A DNA stretch of 64,000 bases, taken from NCBI RefSeq assembly GCF_014635185.1, contig NZ_BMCM01000001.1:496001-560000 (forward strand), in the 5' to 3' direction. The notes beneath the pieces were generated by a model. It was not told the origin of the DNA. It saw only the letters and a list, made by a program, of their open reading frames with translations, and did not search any database. Shown here one piece after another: positions 43,129 to 51,319 of this stretch. The position numbers were made by a program, and so were the translations under genes. Source of the DNA: Microbacterium murale. Its GTDB lineage: Bacteria > Actinomycetota > Actinomycetes > Actinomycetales > Microbacteriaceae. Position 1 is the first letter of the stretch. Each line of letters starts with the position of its first letter.

Positions 43129-44487
43129 ATGAGCACCACGTCGGCACGCCCGCCCTCTCGCACCGAGCTCCTCGAGCAGGGCCGCAGCGCCCGACGAGCG
43201 GCGCCGCGCGCGGATCTGGCGCTGCTCTCGAATGCTCCCCGCGATCCGTTGGGCATCCTCGCCGAGCAGGATGCCACTCGCCTGCCCGATCTCGTCCCGC
43301 TGCGAGCCGAGCGCATGGCGGCGAGCCCCTTCGCCTTCTACCGCGGTACTGCCGCCCTGATGGCAGCAGATCTCGCGAGCGCGCCGCACTCCGGCATCCT
43401 GGTCGCCGCATGCGGCGACGCGCACGTGTCGAACTTCGGCTTCTACGCCTCAGCGCAGCGCGCCCTCATGTTCGATCTGAACGACTTCGATGAGGCCGCG
43501 TGGGCGCCGTGGGAGTGGGACGTGAAGCGACTCACCGCGAGCATCGTCGTCGGCGGGCAGGCGTCCGGTCGCGCGGATGCCGTGATCGAGCACGCCGTGC
43601 GCGCCGCGGTGAAGGCATACGCTCGCGGCATCCGCGCGAACACCGCGCTCAGCCCGACCGAGCGCTACTTCACGCACTTCGACGTCGAATCCACCAAGAA
43701 GATGCTCGATCACGACGCGCAGCGCGCCATCCGCAAAGCCGTGAAACAGGCGCGGCGCCGCACCGGCGAACGCGCAGTGCACCGCCTGACCGAGACGGAC
43801 GCCGACGGTCGGCGACACTTCGTGCACCAGCATCCGACCGTCAGCGCCGTGGAGCCGGAGCTGCATGACCTCGTCGACGACCTGGTAGAGCAGTACCGCC
43901 GCACCGCCAGCAGCGACATCGCCCTGCTGTTCCAGCACTTTGCGGTGTCGGACGTCGCGCGGCGGGTGGTCGGCGTCGGAAGCGTCGGCACCCGCTGCTA
44001 TCTGGTGCTGTTCCAGGACGGCGAGGGCCACACGCTGCTCATGCAGCCGAAGCAGGCGTCGCAGAGCGTGCTGGTGCAGTACGGCCGCGTGGCACAGCCG
44101 ACGGTGCTCACCGAGCTCATCGACTCGTCCGGCGAGGGCGCCAGAGTCGTCGCAATGCAGCGGATACTGCAGGCGCTCTCCGATCCGTTCCTCGGACACC
44201 TGCGCAGTCGCAACGGCGATTTCTACGTCCGCCAGTTCCACGACATGAAGGGCGGCGTCGAGGTCGAGGAGCTCGACGACGGGCCCTTTGTCACCTATGC
44301 CAGGGCCTGCGCGGCGACGCTCGCGCGTGCGCACAGCCAATCGGTGACGGCGACGGCGGTGGCCGGGTACATCGGCGGCGGCAGGTCGATCGCCGACGCG
44401 GTGCTGTCGTGGAGTCGCGAGTACGCGGCTGTCTCACTCGCCGATCACCGGGCGTTCATCGCAGCACGCAGACATCCCGCAGTCTGA
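43129..44487 (+). CDS. DUF2252 family protein
   Basis: A 452-residue protein of DUF2252, which has a kinase-like fold: SPFAFYRGTAALMAADLASA, CGDAHVSNFGFYASAQRALM with FDLNDFDEA (equivalent of the catalytic and DFG-type loops), and KRLTASIVVGGQASGR. Members are widespread in Actinobacteria, role unknown. The stop is 15 bp before a hairpin at 44503-44531. Monocistronic. Confidence 0.9.
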   Translation: MSTTSARPPSRTELLEQGRSARRAAPRADLALLSNAPRDPLGILAEQDATRLPDLVPLRAERMAASPFAFYRGTAALMAADLASAPHSGILVAACGDAHVSNFGFYASAQRALMFDLNDFDEAAWAPWEWDVKRLTASIVVGGQASGRADAVIEHAVRAAVKAYARGIRANTALSPTERYFTHFDVESTKKMLDHDAQRAIRKAVKQARRRTGERAVHRLTETDADGRRHFVHQHPTVSAVEPELHDLVDDLVEQYRRTASSDIALLFQHFAVSDVARRVVGVGSVGTRCYLVLFQDGEGHTLLMQPKQASQSVLVQYGRVAQPTVLTELIDSSGEGARVVAMQRILQALSDPFLGHLRSRNGDFYVRQFHDMKGGVEVEELDDGPFVTYARACAATLARAHSQSVTATAVAGYIGGGRSIADAVLSWSREYAAVSLADHRAFIAARRHPAV

Positions 44488-44746
44488 TGGACTACATTGG
44501 CGGAGGCAGCGGGCGATCGCTCGGCTGCCTCACGACCGCATCTGAGGCGGTCTGCGAAGACGGAAGCGAGGTGGTACTCCCATGAGTGGTGATAGTTGCC
44601 ATCAGCATCCGGACTCCGCTGTCGCTCTCGCGGCATCACACCTCTGACGTCTCGCGCGGGTGTCCGGCTTCGACCGATCCGTCCAGCCGACGATCATCAG
44701 CGCCTCCTGCTGCGCTTCGTGTCGGCCTGCCCGAAAGAAGCTCTCC
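44488..44746 (+). promoter_or_regulatory. Structured 259-bp leader between DUF2252 gene and mgtE
   Basis: Two clear hairpins: GAGGCAGC (44503-44510) with GCTGCCTC (44524-44531), and GACCGC (44534-44539) with GCGGTC (44547-44552). A further GGAAGCGAGGTGGTACTCCC and TGATAGTTGCCATCA follow. The first hairpin may end DUF2252 transcription; the rest could be an mgtE leader that senses Mg2+. I could not match it to the M-box consensus, so no riboswitch class is claimed. Confidence 0.4.
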
Positions 44747-46117
44747 ATGACCACGGAGCAGATCCCCACCCAGAACCTCGACACCGCAGACCTTCTCGAC
44801 TTGATCGAGCAGAGCCTGTCGCGTCGAGACCTCGCCGCAGCATCCGCCACTCTGTCACCGGTGCCGACCTGGCAGATCGTGCAGGTTCTCGAACGACTGA
44901 ACCCGAAGGATTGCGCTGTCATGTACCGGCTGCTGCCGAAGCAGCAGGCGGTGGAGGCTTTCGAGGCGCTGTCGCCTGAGCTTCAGGGTGAACTCGTGCG
45001 CAGCCTGCAGGACGCCGAGATCGCCGCCCTGTTCGCCGAGATGGACCCGGACGATCGGGTCTGGCTGCTCGACGAGCTGCCCGCATCGGTCGCTCCGAGG
45101 CTGCTCCGCGGACTCGCGCCGAGGGAGCGGGACCTCACGGCGTCGGTGCTCGGGTATTCGCAGGACTCGATCGGCCGGCGCATGAGCCCGGAATACGTCA
45201 CCACGCACCCCGATCTCACCTCCGCCGAGACGCTGCGCCGGATGCGTGCACGTCTCGCCGATGCGGAGACGATCTACACGCTTCCTGTGACCGATCACGC
45301 GCGCCGCGTCGTCGGCGTGGTCAGCCTCCGCGACCTGCTGACCGCGGATGACGACGCTCTCGTCGAGTCCCTGATGCAGGACGCCCACACGGTGCCGGCC
45401 GACTCCGGCGCCGAGGCCGCCGCGCGCGATTGCACAGACCTCGGGCTGCTCGCCGTCCCGGTCGTCGACAGCGAGCATCGCCTCGTCGGCATCTTCACGA
45501 TCGACGACGCCGCGCGCATCCTCAAGCGCGAGGAGAGCGAGGATGCTGCACGCCAGGGCGGTGCGGAACCTCTCACCCGGCCCTACCTGTCGACGCCGAT
45601 CCGTCGGATCGTGCGTTCGCGCGTCGTGTGGCTCCTGGTGCTCGCCGTCGGCGCGACACTGACCGTGAAGGTGCTGTCGGTCTTCGAGGCGACGCTCGAA
45701 CAGCTCACCGTGCTGGCATTGTTCGTGCCTCTGCTGATCGGCACAGGAGGCAACACCGGGAACCAGGCCGCGACGACGGTGACCCGCGCGCTCGCGCTCG
45801 GCGAGGTGCGTCCGCGGGATATGGTGCGGGTCCTCACCCGCGAACTGCGGGTGGGGCTTTCGCTCGGCGTACTCCTCGGGCTGCTGGGATTCGGGATCAC
45901 CGCGCTGATCTACGACTGGCAGATCGGACTCGTGATCGGCTGCACGCTCATCGCGGTGTGCTCGGTGGCCGCGACGATCGGCGGGATCATGCCGCTGGTC
46001 GCACGGACGATCCGGGTGGACCCTGCCGTGTTCTCGAACCCGTTCATCACCACGTTCGTGGACGCCACCGGCCTCGTGATCTACTTCGTCATCGCCAAGG
46101 CGATCCTCGGGATCTGA
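44747..46117 (+). CDS. mgtE: MgtE-type magnesium transporter
   Basis: A 456-residue Mg2+ channel/transporter: N-domain superhelix (1-130), two CBS domains (about 135-255; TLPVTDHARRVVGVVSLRDL; LLAVPVVDSEHRLVGIFTID) acting as Mg2+ gate sensors, and five C-terminal helices with GTGGNTGNQAATTVTRALAL (pore) and NPFITTFVDATGLVIYF. Start 44747 follows AAAGAAG; an upstream in-frame start at 44660 would lie in leader sequence. Gating is by cytosolic Mg2+. Confidence 0.93.
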   Translation: MTTEQIPTQNLDTADLLDLIEQSLSRRDLAAASATLSPVPTWQIVQVLERLNPKDCAVMYRLLPKQQAVEAFEALSPELQGELVRSLQDAEIAALFAEMDPDDRVWLLDELPASVAPRLLRGLAPRERDLTASVLGYSQDSIGRRMSPEYVTTHPDLTSAETLRRMRARLADAETIYTLPVTDHARRVVGVVSLRDLLTADDDALVESLMQDAHTVPADSGAEAAARDCTDLGLLAVPVVDSEHRLVGIFTIDDAARILKREESEDAARQGGAEPLTRPYLSTPIRRIVRSRVVWLLVLAVGATLTVKVLSVFEATLEQLTVLALFVPLLIGTGGNTGNQAATTVTRALALGEVRPRDMVRVLTRELRVGLSLGVLLGLLGFGITALIYDWQIGLVIGCTLIAVCSVAATIGGIMPLVARTIRVDPAVFSNPFITTFVDATGLVIYFVIAKAILGI

Positions 46118-46222
46118 GCCGGTCGGTCCCCGTCGATCGGCGACCGCGGGTTCGACACCGTGGCAGTCCTCCGTAGAATCGCCGGATGACGTGAACCGCG
46201 TCGAAAGGGGAGGCTGACGGCA

Positions 46223-46876
46223 GTGAGGGCACGAACGACGTTCGGCGCACTTCGCCTTGCCACGGCGGCCTTGTGCCTCACTGCGCTCGTTCACCGGTTG
46301 TTCTGGGGCCTGAGCTCGCAGACGATCGCCGGGCGCAACTTCTTCGCGTACCTCACCGTCGAATCGAACTGCGCACTCGTCGTCCTGCTCGTGATCGGCG
46401 GCGTCCTCGCTTTCCGACGCGACGACGATCCGCGGTGGTTCAGCGTCGCCCTCTCGCTCGTGCTCACGTGGACGATCACCGCGGGGCTCGCATTCGCGCT
46501 CATCGTCTGGCAGGCGGGGCTCCGCGGCATCCGCGTCGACGTGCCGTGGTCGGATCAGGTGCTGCACTTCTGGCTGCCGGCGTTCACCGCGATCGCATGG
46601 ACGCTCACACCGGGGCACCGCTCCGTGCCGTGGTGGATCATCCCCGGATCCCTGGTGTTCCCGCTCGTGTGGGGCGGCGTGACGATGTGGCGCGGGCCGA
46701 TGATCGGCTGGTACCCGTACTACTTCCTCGACCTGCGCCAGGTGAGCGGGATCGGCGAGTTCCTGCTGACGAGCGCGCTCGCCCTGGCGATCTTCGCGCT
46801 CATCGCCACCGTGCTCGCGGTGATCAGCCGGGTCAGCCCGTCGCGGCGGAAGGCAGGAAGAGCTCAAGCGATGTGA
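46223..46876 (+). CDS. Pr6Pr-family integral membrane protein
   Basis: A 217-residue protein with six predicted helices and the family's F-x-x-L-T-V-x-S-N motif (NFFAYLTVESNCALVVLL), HFWLPAFTAIAW and YPYYFLDLRQVSGIGEFLLT. GTG start with AAAGGGGAGG about 9 nt upstream. The biochemical role of Pr6Pr proteins is unknown. Its last 44 bp overlap the 3' end of the convergent amine oxidase gene. Confidence 0.85.
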   Translation: MRARTTFGALRLATAALCLTALVHRLFWGLSSQTIAGRNFFAYLTVESNCALVVLLVIGGVLAFRRDDDPRWFSVALSLVLTWTITAGLAFALIVWQAGLRGIRVDVPWSDQVLHFWLPAFTAIAWTLTPGHRSVPWWIIPGSLVFPLVWGGVTMWRGPMIGWYPYYFLDLRQVSGIGEFLLTSALALAIFALIATVLAVISRVSPSRRKAGRAQAM

Positions 46877-48221
46877 GCGCCGACAGTAGTGCGCCCTCCT
46901 CCTTGAGCTCTGCGAACGTCTCCGCGTCGTCTCCGCCGACGATGCCCACCAGCAGATTCTCTCCGGTGACCGGAAGCAGGTTGATCCAGGTCCGCACGGC
47001 CACCGTGTTCTCCAGCACCAACCCGCCGTCGACGCTCTGCTGATCGCCCACGACGTGCCAGATCGTCGCCTCGGTGTCCCAGAACGGCTCGTCATAGCGC
47101 AGCCAGATCGTCTCGATATGGCCCATGCCGAGGGCGTTCAACGCGCCACGATGGGCGAAAGGCAGCGGTGGGGCGAACTCGATGCCTTCGCGTTGCAGCA
47201 CGCCGAGCGGAACGGTGACCACGACCCGGTCGAACGACGTCGACTCCCCTGTTCCGAGCCGCAGACTGACGCCTGAGTCGTCGTAGGCGATGCGGGTCAC
47301 GGGCGAGGACAGCGTCAGCTGGGCATCCCCCAGCCGCTCCTGCACGAACGCCGTGAGATCTCCGATGAACCCTTGCGCGGCGGCGAGCGGCATCGCAGGG
47401 GGGAACCAGGCTGAGAGCTTCTCCGCTTCGGCCCCCGTGGTGGTCGCGAGGTACGCGAGCAGCGCGGCGAGAGTCGGCTCTTCCGGGTCCGCGCCTGTCG
47501 CGGTGAGAGCCTCGGTCAGCGAGACATCGGCCGGGAGCGCCTGCGCCGCCGCGATCGCGCTCTCGAGCGGCGCGTTCACCGGGGGCTCGATAGCACCCTC
47601 GGCTGAACGCCACATCGCGGTCGCCAGTTCCACCGTCTCGGCGAGGGCGGCGGTGTCATCGTCCGCCCCGACCAGCCATCCGCCGAGCTGCACGGGCAGC
47701 GGCCAGTCGTCGTCGATCTCGGAGTGGATGCGTCCGCCGACACGATCGCGCGCTTCGAAGACGGTCACCTCGACGTCGAGGTCGGCGAGATCAGCCGCGA
47801 CGGTCGCGCCGGCGAGACCCGCGCCGATCACGGCGATGCGCTCGCCTGCTTCCACGGTGGCACGCAGTCGCATCGCCGCGCTCTCACCCGAGTGGATGGC
47901 GCCTCGCATCGTGCCGGGGTTGTCGACGTCGGTCGCCTCGCCGGCGAAGTAGACCCGCCCCTGGACGGGCTCAGCAAGCGTCTGGCGCGTGGCGGACTGC
48001 ACGCCGATGCGCGTGTAGCTCACAGCACCGCGCGAGAACGGGTCGGTCGCCCATTCGCTGCGCATGCTCGCGGCGGGCGTGGGCACCTTCGTCGTCGGCA
48101 GCGGAGTCGGGGTGCGCGTCGGGGTGCGCGTCGGCGCCGGCTCAGGGGTGCAGGAAACAAGCAGCACGCCGAGAGCGCCTGCTCCGGCGCCGATCAGCAG
48201 CTCGCGACGCGTCATCCTCAT
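46833..48221 (-). CDS. Flavin-dependent amine oxidase, circularly permuted
   Basis: A 462-residue secreted lipoprotein: twin-arginine-type signal TRRELLIGAGAGALGVLLVS with lipobox Cys24, then a Thr/Pro linker. The elements usually at the C-terminus of monoamine oxidases, WATDPFSRGAVSY (57-69) and FAGEATDVDNPGTMRGAIHS (92-111), come first; the FAD Rossmann motif VIGAGLAG (131-138) and FEARDRVGGR (155-164) follow. The protein ends at the point where the missing C-terminal segment would begin. All core motifs are present, so it may be active. Substrate unknown. Confidence 0.85.
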   Translation of the reverse strand: MRMTRRELLIGAGAGALGVLLVSCTPEPAPTRTPTRTPTPLPTTKVPTPAASMRSEWATDPFSRGAVSYTRIGVQSATRQTLAEPVQGRVYFAGEATDVDNPGTMRGAIHSGESAAMRLRATVEAGERIAVIGAGLAGATVAADLADLDVEVTVFEARDRVGGRIHSEIDDDWPLPVQLGGWLVGADDDTAALAETVELATAMWRSAEGAIEPPVNAPLESAIAAAQALPADVSLTEALTATGADPEEPTLAALLAYLATTTGAEAEKLSAWFPPAMPLAAAQGFIGDLTAFVQERLGDAQLTLSSPVTRIAYDDSGVSLRLGTGESTSFDRVVVTVPLGVLQREGIEFAPPLPFAHRGALNALGMGHIETIWLRYDEPFWDTEATIWHVVGDQQSVDGGLVLENTVAVRTWINLLPVTGENLLVGIVGGDDAETFAELKEEGALLSALTSLELFLPSAATG

Positions 48222-48278
48222 CGTGTGGCCACACTACCCGCTGCGCCAATGCCTCGGGACCGACCCGAACCTCTAAAC

Positions 48279-48333
48279 CGCAGCACCACGCCGAGACAAC
48301 GGCGATTCGCCGCTGTCTCGGCGTGGTGCTGCG
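48279..48333. terminator. 26-bp stem hairpin downstream of the DHFR-like gene
   Basis: CGCAGCACCACGCCGAGACA-ACGGCG (48279-48304) pairs with CGCCGC-TGTCTCGGCGTGGTGCTGCG (48308-48333) over 26 bp with one mismatch and a 3-nt loop. It lies between the amine-oxidase start and the stop of the gene at 48357, both on the minus strand. It shares CACCACGCC and GAGACA with the 68-bp repeats but in a different order. Confidence 0.75.
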
Positions 48334-48356
48334 CTCTCGTAGGAGTGGAGGAGGAC

Positions 48357-48929
48357 TCAACCGCGAACGTACTCCTCGAGCACGACGCCCGACTCGTACG
48401 ATGTGATCCCTGTCGGGCGGAAGTCGGCCGGCGCGTAGTCGCGTCCTTCGAACAGCGGGATGCCGTCGCCGAACAGCACGGGGTTGCGCTTGAGCGCCAA
48501 GCGGTCGATCTCGTCTCGCAGCACCGCTGCGAGCGCTCCGCCGCCGCAGAGCCAGATGCCCTTGCCGTCCTCGGCTTTGAGTTCGCGGACCACCTCGACG
48601 GGGTCGCGGTCGGTGAACTCGACGTCGTCGGATCCGGTGGGGGCCTCGTGTCCGCGTGTGAAGACGACCTGACGGAAGTGGCGGTACGGACTCGGCAGCT
48701 CAGGAAGTCCGACGGCATAGGTGTTCCACCCCATGAGCACGGTGTCGAACGGACCGCCCTCGATCGGCAACCCTGCCCTCTCGGCGAGTTCGGTCGGCGC
48801 GGTGCCCCGGTACTTCTCGCCGATGCCGGCGGCGTGGTCGCCCTCGAACAGGAAGCGGTCGAACTCGCCGCCGGGACCGGCGATGAATCCGTCGATGCTG
48901 ACAGCGACGTAGTAGGTGAGTTTTCGCAT
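48357..48929 (-). CDS. Dihydrofolate reductase / RibD C-terminal family protein
   Basis: A 190-residue RibD_C-type reductase: RKLTYYVAVSIDGFIAGPGG, TVLMGWNTYAVGLPELPSPY, GKGIWLCGGGALAAVLRDEI and KRNPVLFGDGIPLF. It is the second such protein in the window but not closely similar to that at 735. Start 48929 has GGAG 6 nt upstream; an upstream extension lacks support. Divergent from a TetR gene across two tandem operator-like repeats, so TetR probably represses it. Substrate unknown. Confidence 0.85.
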   Translation of the reverse strand: MRKLTYYVAVSIDGFIAGPGGEFDRFLFEGDHAAGIGEKYRGTAPTELAERAGLPIEGGPFDTVLMGWNTYAVGLPELPSPYRHFRQVVFTRGHEAPTGSDDVEFTDRDPVEVVRELKAEDGKGIWLCGGGALAAVLRDEIDRLALKRNPVLFGDGIPLFEGRDYAPADFRPTGITSYESGVVLEEYVRG

Positions 48930-48941
48930 GATTCTCCAATA

Positions 48942-48985
48942 ACTACAGGTGCAGTGATTGGAGACTACAACAGGTGCAGTGGTTG
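48942..48985. promoter_or_regulatory. Tandem TetR operator-like repeats in divergent promoter
   Basis: ACAGGTGCAGTGATTG (48945-48960) and ACAGGTGCAGTGGTTG (48970-48985) are 25 bp apart with one difference. The first extends to ACTACAGGTGCAGT, an imperfect palindrome (ACTnCAnnTGnAGT). They lie between the DHFR-like gene and tetR, with a TAGGGT -10 box right after (48989-48994). Confidence 0.65.
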
Positions 48986-49000
48986 CGCTAGGGTCATGCC

Positions 49001-49570
49001 ATGGCGAAGAACGAAATGCGGCGCAACCTGCTCGCGGATGCCGGCATCGCAGTGCTGGCACGCGAAGGCTCTCGCGGGCTCACACATCGTGCGATCGATG
49101 CGGAGGTCGGCGTGCCCGTCGGAACGACCTCCAACTACTTCCGCAGCAGACAAGCCCTCGTCGCCGGGATCTTCGAGCGGATTGGTGCCCGCCTCGCTCC
49201 GGCGCCTGAGGACCTGGAGGCTCGCGCAGAGGCGCAGCCCAGCCAGGAACTGTTCGCGGACTACATCCGCGACATCGTGCGCAGGCTGCTGGCACAGCGT
49301 GACGTCACGGTCGCACTCTTCGAACTGAGGCTGGAGGCCGCTCGCAACCCCGAACTCGCTGCGTCACTCAGCGAATGGCAGCGCGCGGGATTCGACGGCG
49401 ACGTCGCCTTCAACGAGGCAGCGGGCCTCCCTGGTGGACGCCGAGAGGTCGCACTGTTCCACTACGCGATCGACGGGCTGGTCTTCGATCAGCTCACGTC
49501 ACCCATCGACCCAGGCACCTCCACAGATGCCGTCGTCGACGCCCTCGTCGCGGGCTTGCTGCCCGCCTGA
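49001..49570 (+). CDS. TetR-family transcriptional regulator
   Basis: A 189-residue TetR protein: HTH at about 10-55 (RNLLADAGIAVLAREGSRGL; RAIDAEVGVPVGTTSNYFRS) and a helical ligand domain. TAGGGT -10 is 6 bp from the ATG, so the message is probably leaderless. It faces a DHFR-like gene, the likely target. Confidence 0.9.
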   Translation: MAKNEMRRNLLADAGIAVLAREGSRGLTHRAIDAEVGVPVGTTSNYFRSRQALVAGIFERIGARLAPAPEDLEARAEAQPSQELFADYIRDIVRRLLAQRDVTVALFELRLEAARNPELAASLSEWQRAGFDGDVAFNEAAGLPGGRREVALFHYAIDGLVFDQLTSPIDPGTSTDAVVDALVAGLLPA

Positions 49571-49598
49571 TCTCGCTCCCAGCATCCCGCCGCCCTCG

Positions 49599-49666
49599 GC
49601 GAGAAACTACTTCCGGCGTGAGACACCACGGGTTGCTTGGTGTCTCACGCCGGAAGCGATGTTTCA
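49599..49666. repeat. 68-bp nested palindromic repeat, copy 3
   Basis: Inner arms of 19 bp are perfect: CTTCCGGCGTGAGACACCA (49610-49628) and TGGTGTCTCACGCCGGAAG (49638-49656); outer arms GGCGAGAAAC / GTTTCACACC pair with mismatches. Same length as copies 1 and 2. It lies between the convergent tetR and isomerase genes, where it can also act as a bidirectional terminator. Confidence 0.85.
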
Positions 49667-49684
49667 CACCTGGCCGCGCGGCGG

Positions 49685-51319
49685 TCAGACCGCGACGTCG
49701 CCGATCAGGTTCACCTTGATGCCCATGCCGTCGAACATCGCCGCCTTCGCGATGAGCGCCTTGTCGGCGGTCTCGGCATCCGGAGCATAGACGAGCTGCG
49801 CGTGGTTCGCCTTGTGGCGTGCCATGAACTGGTCGCGCGAGACGCCGTGCAGCACGACGTGCGCGAGCGGCCATTCCTCGTTCGTCGCCGCCTTGCGGCG
49901 CTCGGTCTCCGCAGCCGGCAACTCGACGACTGATGCGCGGAAGATGTCGGCCTGAAGGATGCCGTCGGCGATGAACACGCGCGAGAGCACGATCTCACCG
50001 GGCTTGGAGACACCGTTGAGGGTGGCGCCGCCGGCCGGGAAGAAGACGTGACCCTGACGCCATCCCTCCGCCTTGTCCCAGCCGCCGAGGTGCGAGGCCG
50101 GCACCGAGCCGGAGATCTCGTACGCCCAGACGAACTGGCCGTCGTACTCCTCGCCCCAACGCACGTCGTGCAGCGTGTTGTCCGGCACGAGACCCATGGC
50201 CCGCCACACGCGATCGGTCACCAGCGCGTCGACCGCGACGCCCTCGTCGGCCTCGTTGAAGTGCGGGAAGGCGCGGCCTTCGTGCAGCACCCGCGACCCG
50301 TCGCGCGAGGTCACCGGAGGGCGCTCGGTGGAGTTCAGGATGCCTTCAGCGAGGTCGGATGCGGGGACGAGGTCCTTGAGACCCTGCTGGTACTGGATGC
50401 CGACAGCATCCAGACCGAAGTCGTCGGCGATGCGCAGGGCGGCGATGTACATCTTCATCTGCCACTGCACCTGCTCGCGGGTGAGCTCAGTGGTGCCGTC
50501 CTCGCCGTAGCGGAAGGTCATGCCGTGGTCGATGAGCCAGTCGTAGGCGGCATCCGCCTCGTCCTCCCGCACCTGAAGCATCTCGGCGTACAACGCCGAC
50601 TGCGACAGCCGCTCCTTGTAGATGCCGGTCTGGTTGAGCAGTTCGTCGTCGAAGATGGCGTTGTACATGCCCATGCAGCCCTCGTCGAAGACGCCGATGA
50701 TGGCCTTCTCGTCGCGCAGTTGCGCTGCGAGCGCCTCACCGAGCTGCTTCTCTGGGCTGTCAGGCAGGGCCGGCAGTTCGCGCACGTGCGAGTAGTCGTG
50801 GGTGATCGTGCCGGTCTCGATCCACTCCTGGATGGTCGCCTTGAACCAGTCGTCGGAGAAGTCGACCGACCAGGTCGACGAGTAGGGCTTGCCCATCTTC
50901 GTGAGTCCGGCGTTCAGGCCCAGCAGGCCGACCAGCCCCGGCCAGTCCGGTGCGAAGTTCGCGGTCGTGAGGATCGGGCCCTCGTGCGTGCGGAGCCCCG
51001 CGAGCACGTGGTGCGAGTACTGCCAGTTGGCGATCGCGACGATCAGCGGGGCGTCGGTCGGGATGTTCTTGAAGACCTCCATGCCCATGCGCTGGCTCGA
51101 GATGTAGCCGTGGCCGGTCTCCGGATCGACGTCGAATGCGCGGATGACGTTCCAGCCGAGCTCGTTGAAGACGCCGGTGACGCTGACCTCGAGCGCGGCC
51201 TGCGTCGCCCATCCGCCAGTGTTGGCGGCCTCACGCAGGTCACCGGAGGTGATCAGGTATGCGGTCTTCGGGGCGGATGCCGGGCGGGATGCCGCGGCGG
51301 GAAGGGTGTAGGTGCTCAT
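49685..51319 (-). CDS. L-fucose/D-arabinose isomerase-family protein
   Basis: A 544-residue FucI-like enzyme: VFDEGCMGMYNAIFDDELLN, DDFGLDAVGIQYQQGLKDLV and the C-terminal HKANHAQLVYAPDAETADKA with His where FucI binds metal. Fucose isomerases also turn D-arabinose into D-ribulose, which fits the adjacent arabinan-type hydrolases. It is last in a minus-strand operon and overlaps the GH116 stop (4 bp). D-arabinose as substrate is inference. Confidence 0.8.
   Translation of the reverse strand: MSTYTLPAAASRPASAPKTAYLITSGDLREAANTGGWATQAALEVSVTGVFNELGWNVIRAFDVDPETGHGYISSQRMGMEVFKNIPTDAPLIVAIANWQYSHHVLAGLRTHEGPILTTANFAPDWPGLVGLLGLNAGLTKMGKPYSSTWSVDFSDDWFKATIQEWIETGTITHDYSHVRELPALPDSPEKQLGEALAAQLRDEKAIIGVFDEGCMGMYNAIFDDELLNQTGIYKERLSQSALYAEMLQVREDEADAAYDWLIDHGMTFRYGEDGTTELTREQVQWQMKMYIAALRIADDFGLDAVGIQYQQGLKDLVPASDLAEGILNSTERPPVTSRDGSRVLHEGRAFPHFNEADEGVAVDALVTDRVWRAMGLVPDNTLHDVRWGEEYDGQFVWAYEISGSVPASHLGGWDKAEGWRQGHVFFPAGGATLNGVSKPGEIVLSRVFIADGILQADIFRASVVELPAAETERRKAATNEEWPLAHVVLHGVSRDQFMARHKANHAQLVYAPDAETADKALIAKAAMFDGMGIKVNLIGDVAV

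Noticed and set aside
44555-44600. T-box-like GGTGGTAC motif before mgtE
   Set aside because: A single short resemblance without the specifier stem, and mgtE is not a T-box target.
44488-44746. Mg2+ riboswitch (M-box) before mgtE
   Set aside because: The leader is structured, but the conserved M-box bases I remember are not present in order; reported only as an unassigned leader.
48279-48333. Fourth member of the 68-bp repeat family
   Set aside because: It shares CACCACGCC and GAGACA but with different length and order; treated as a separate hairpin terminator.
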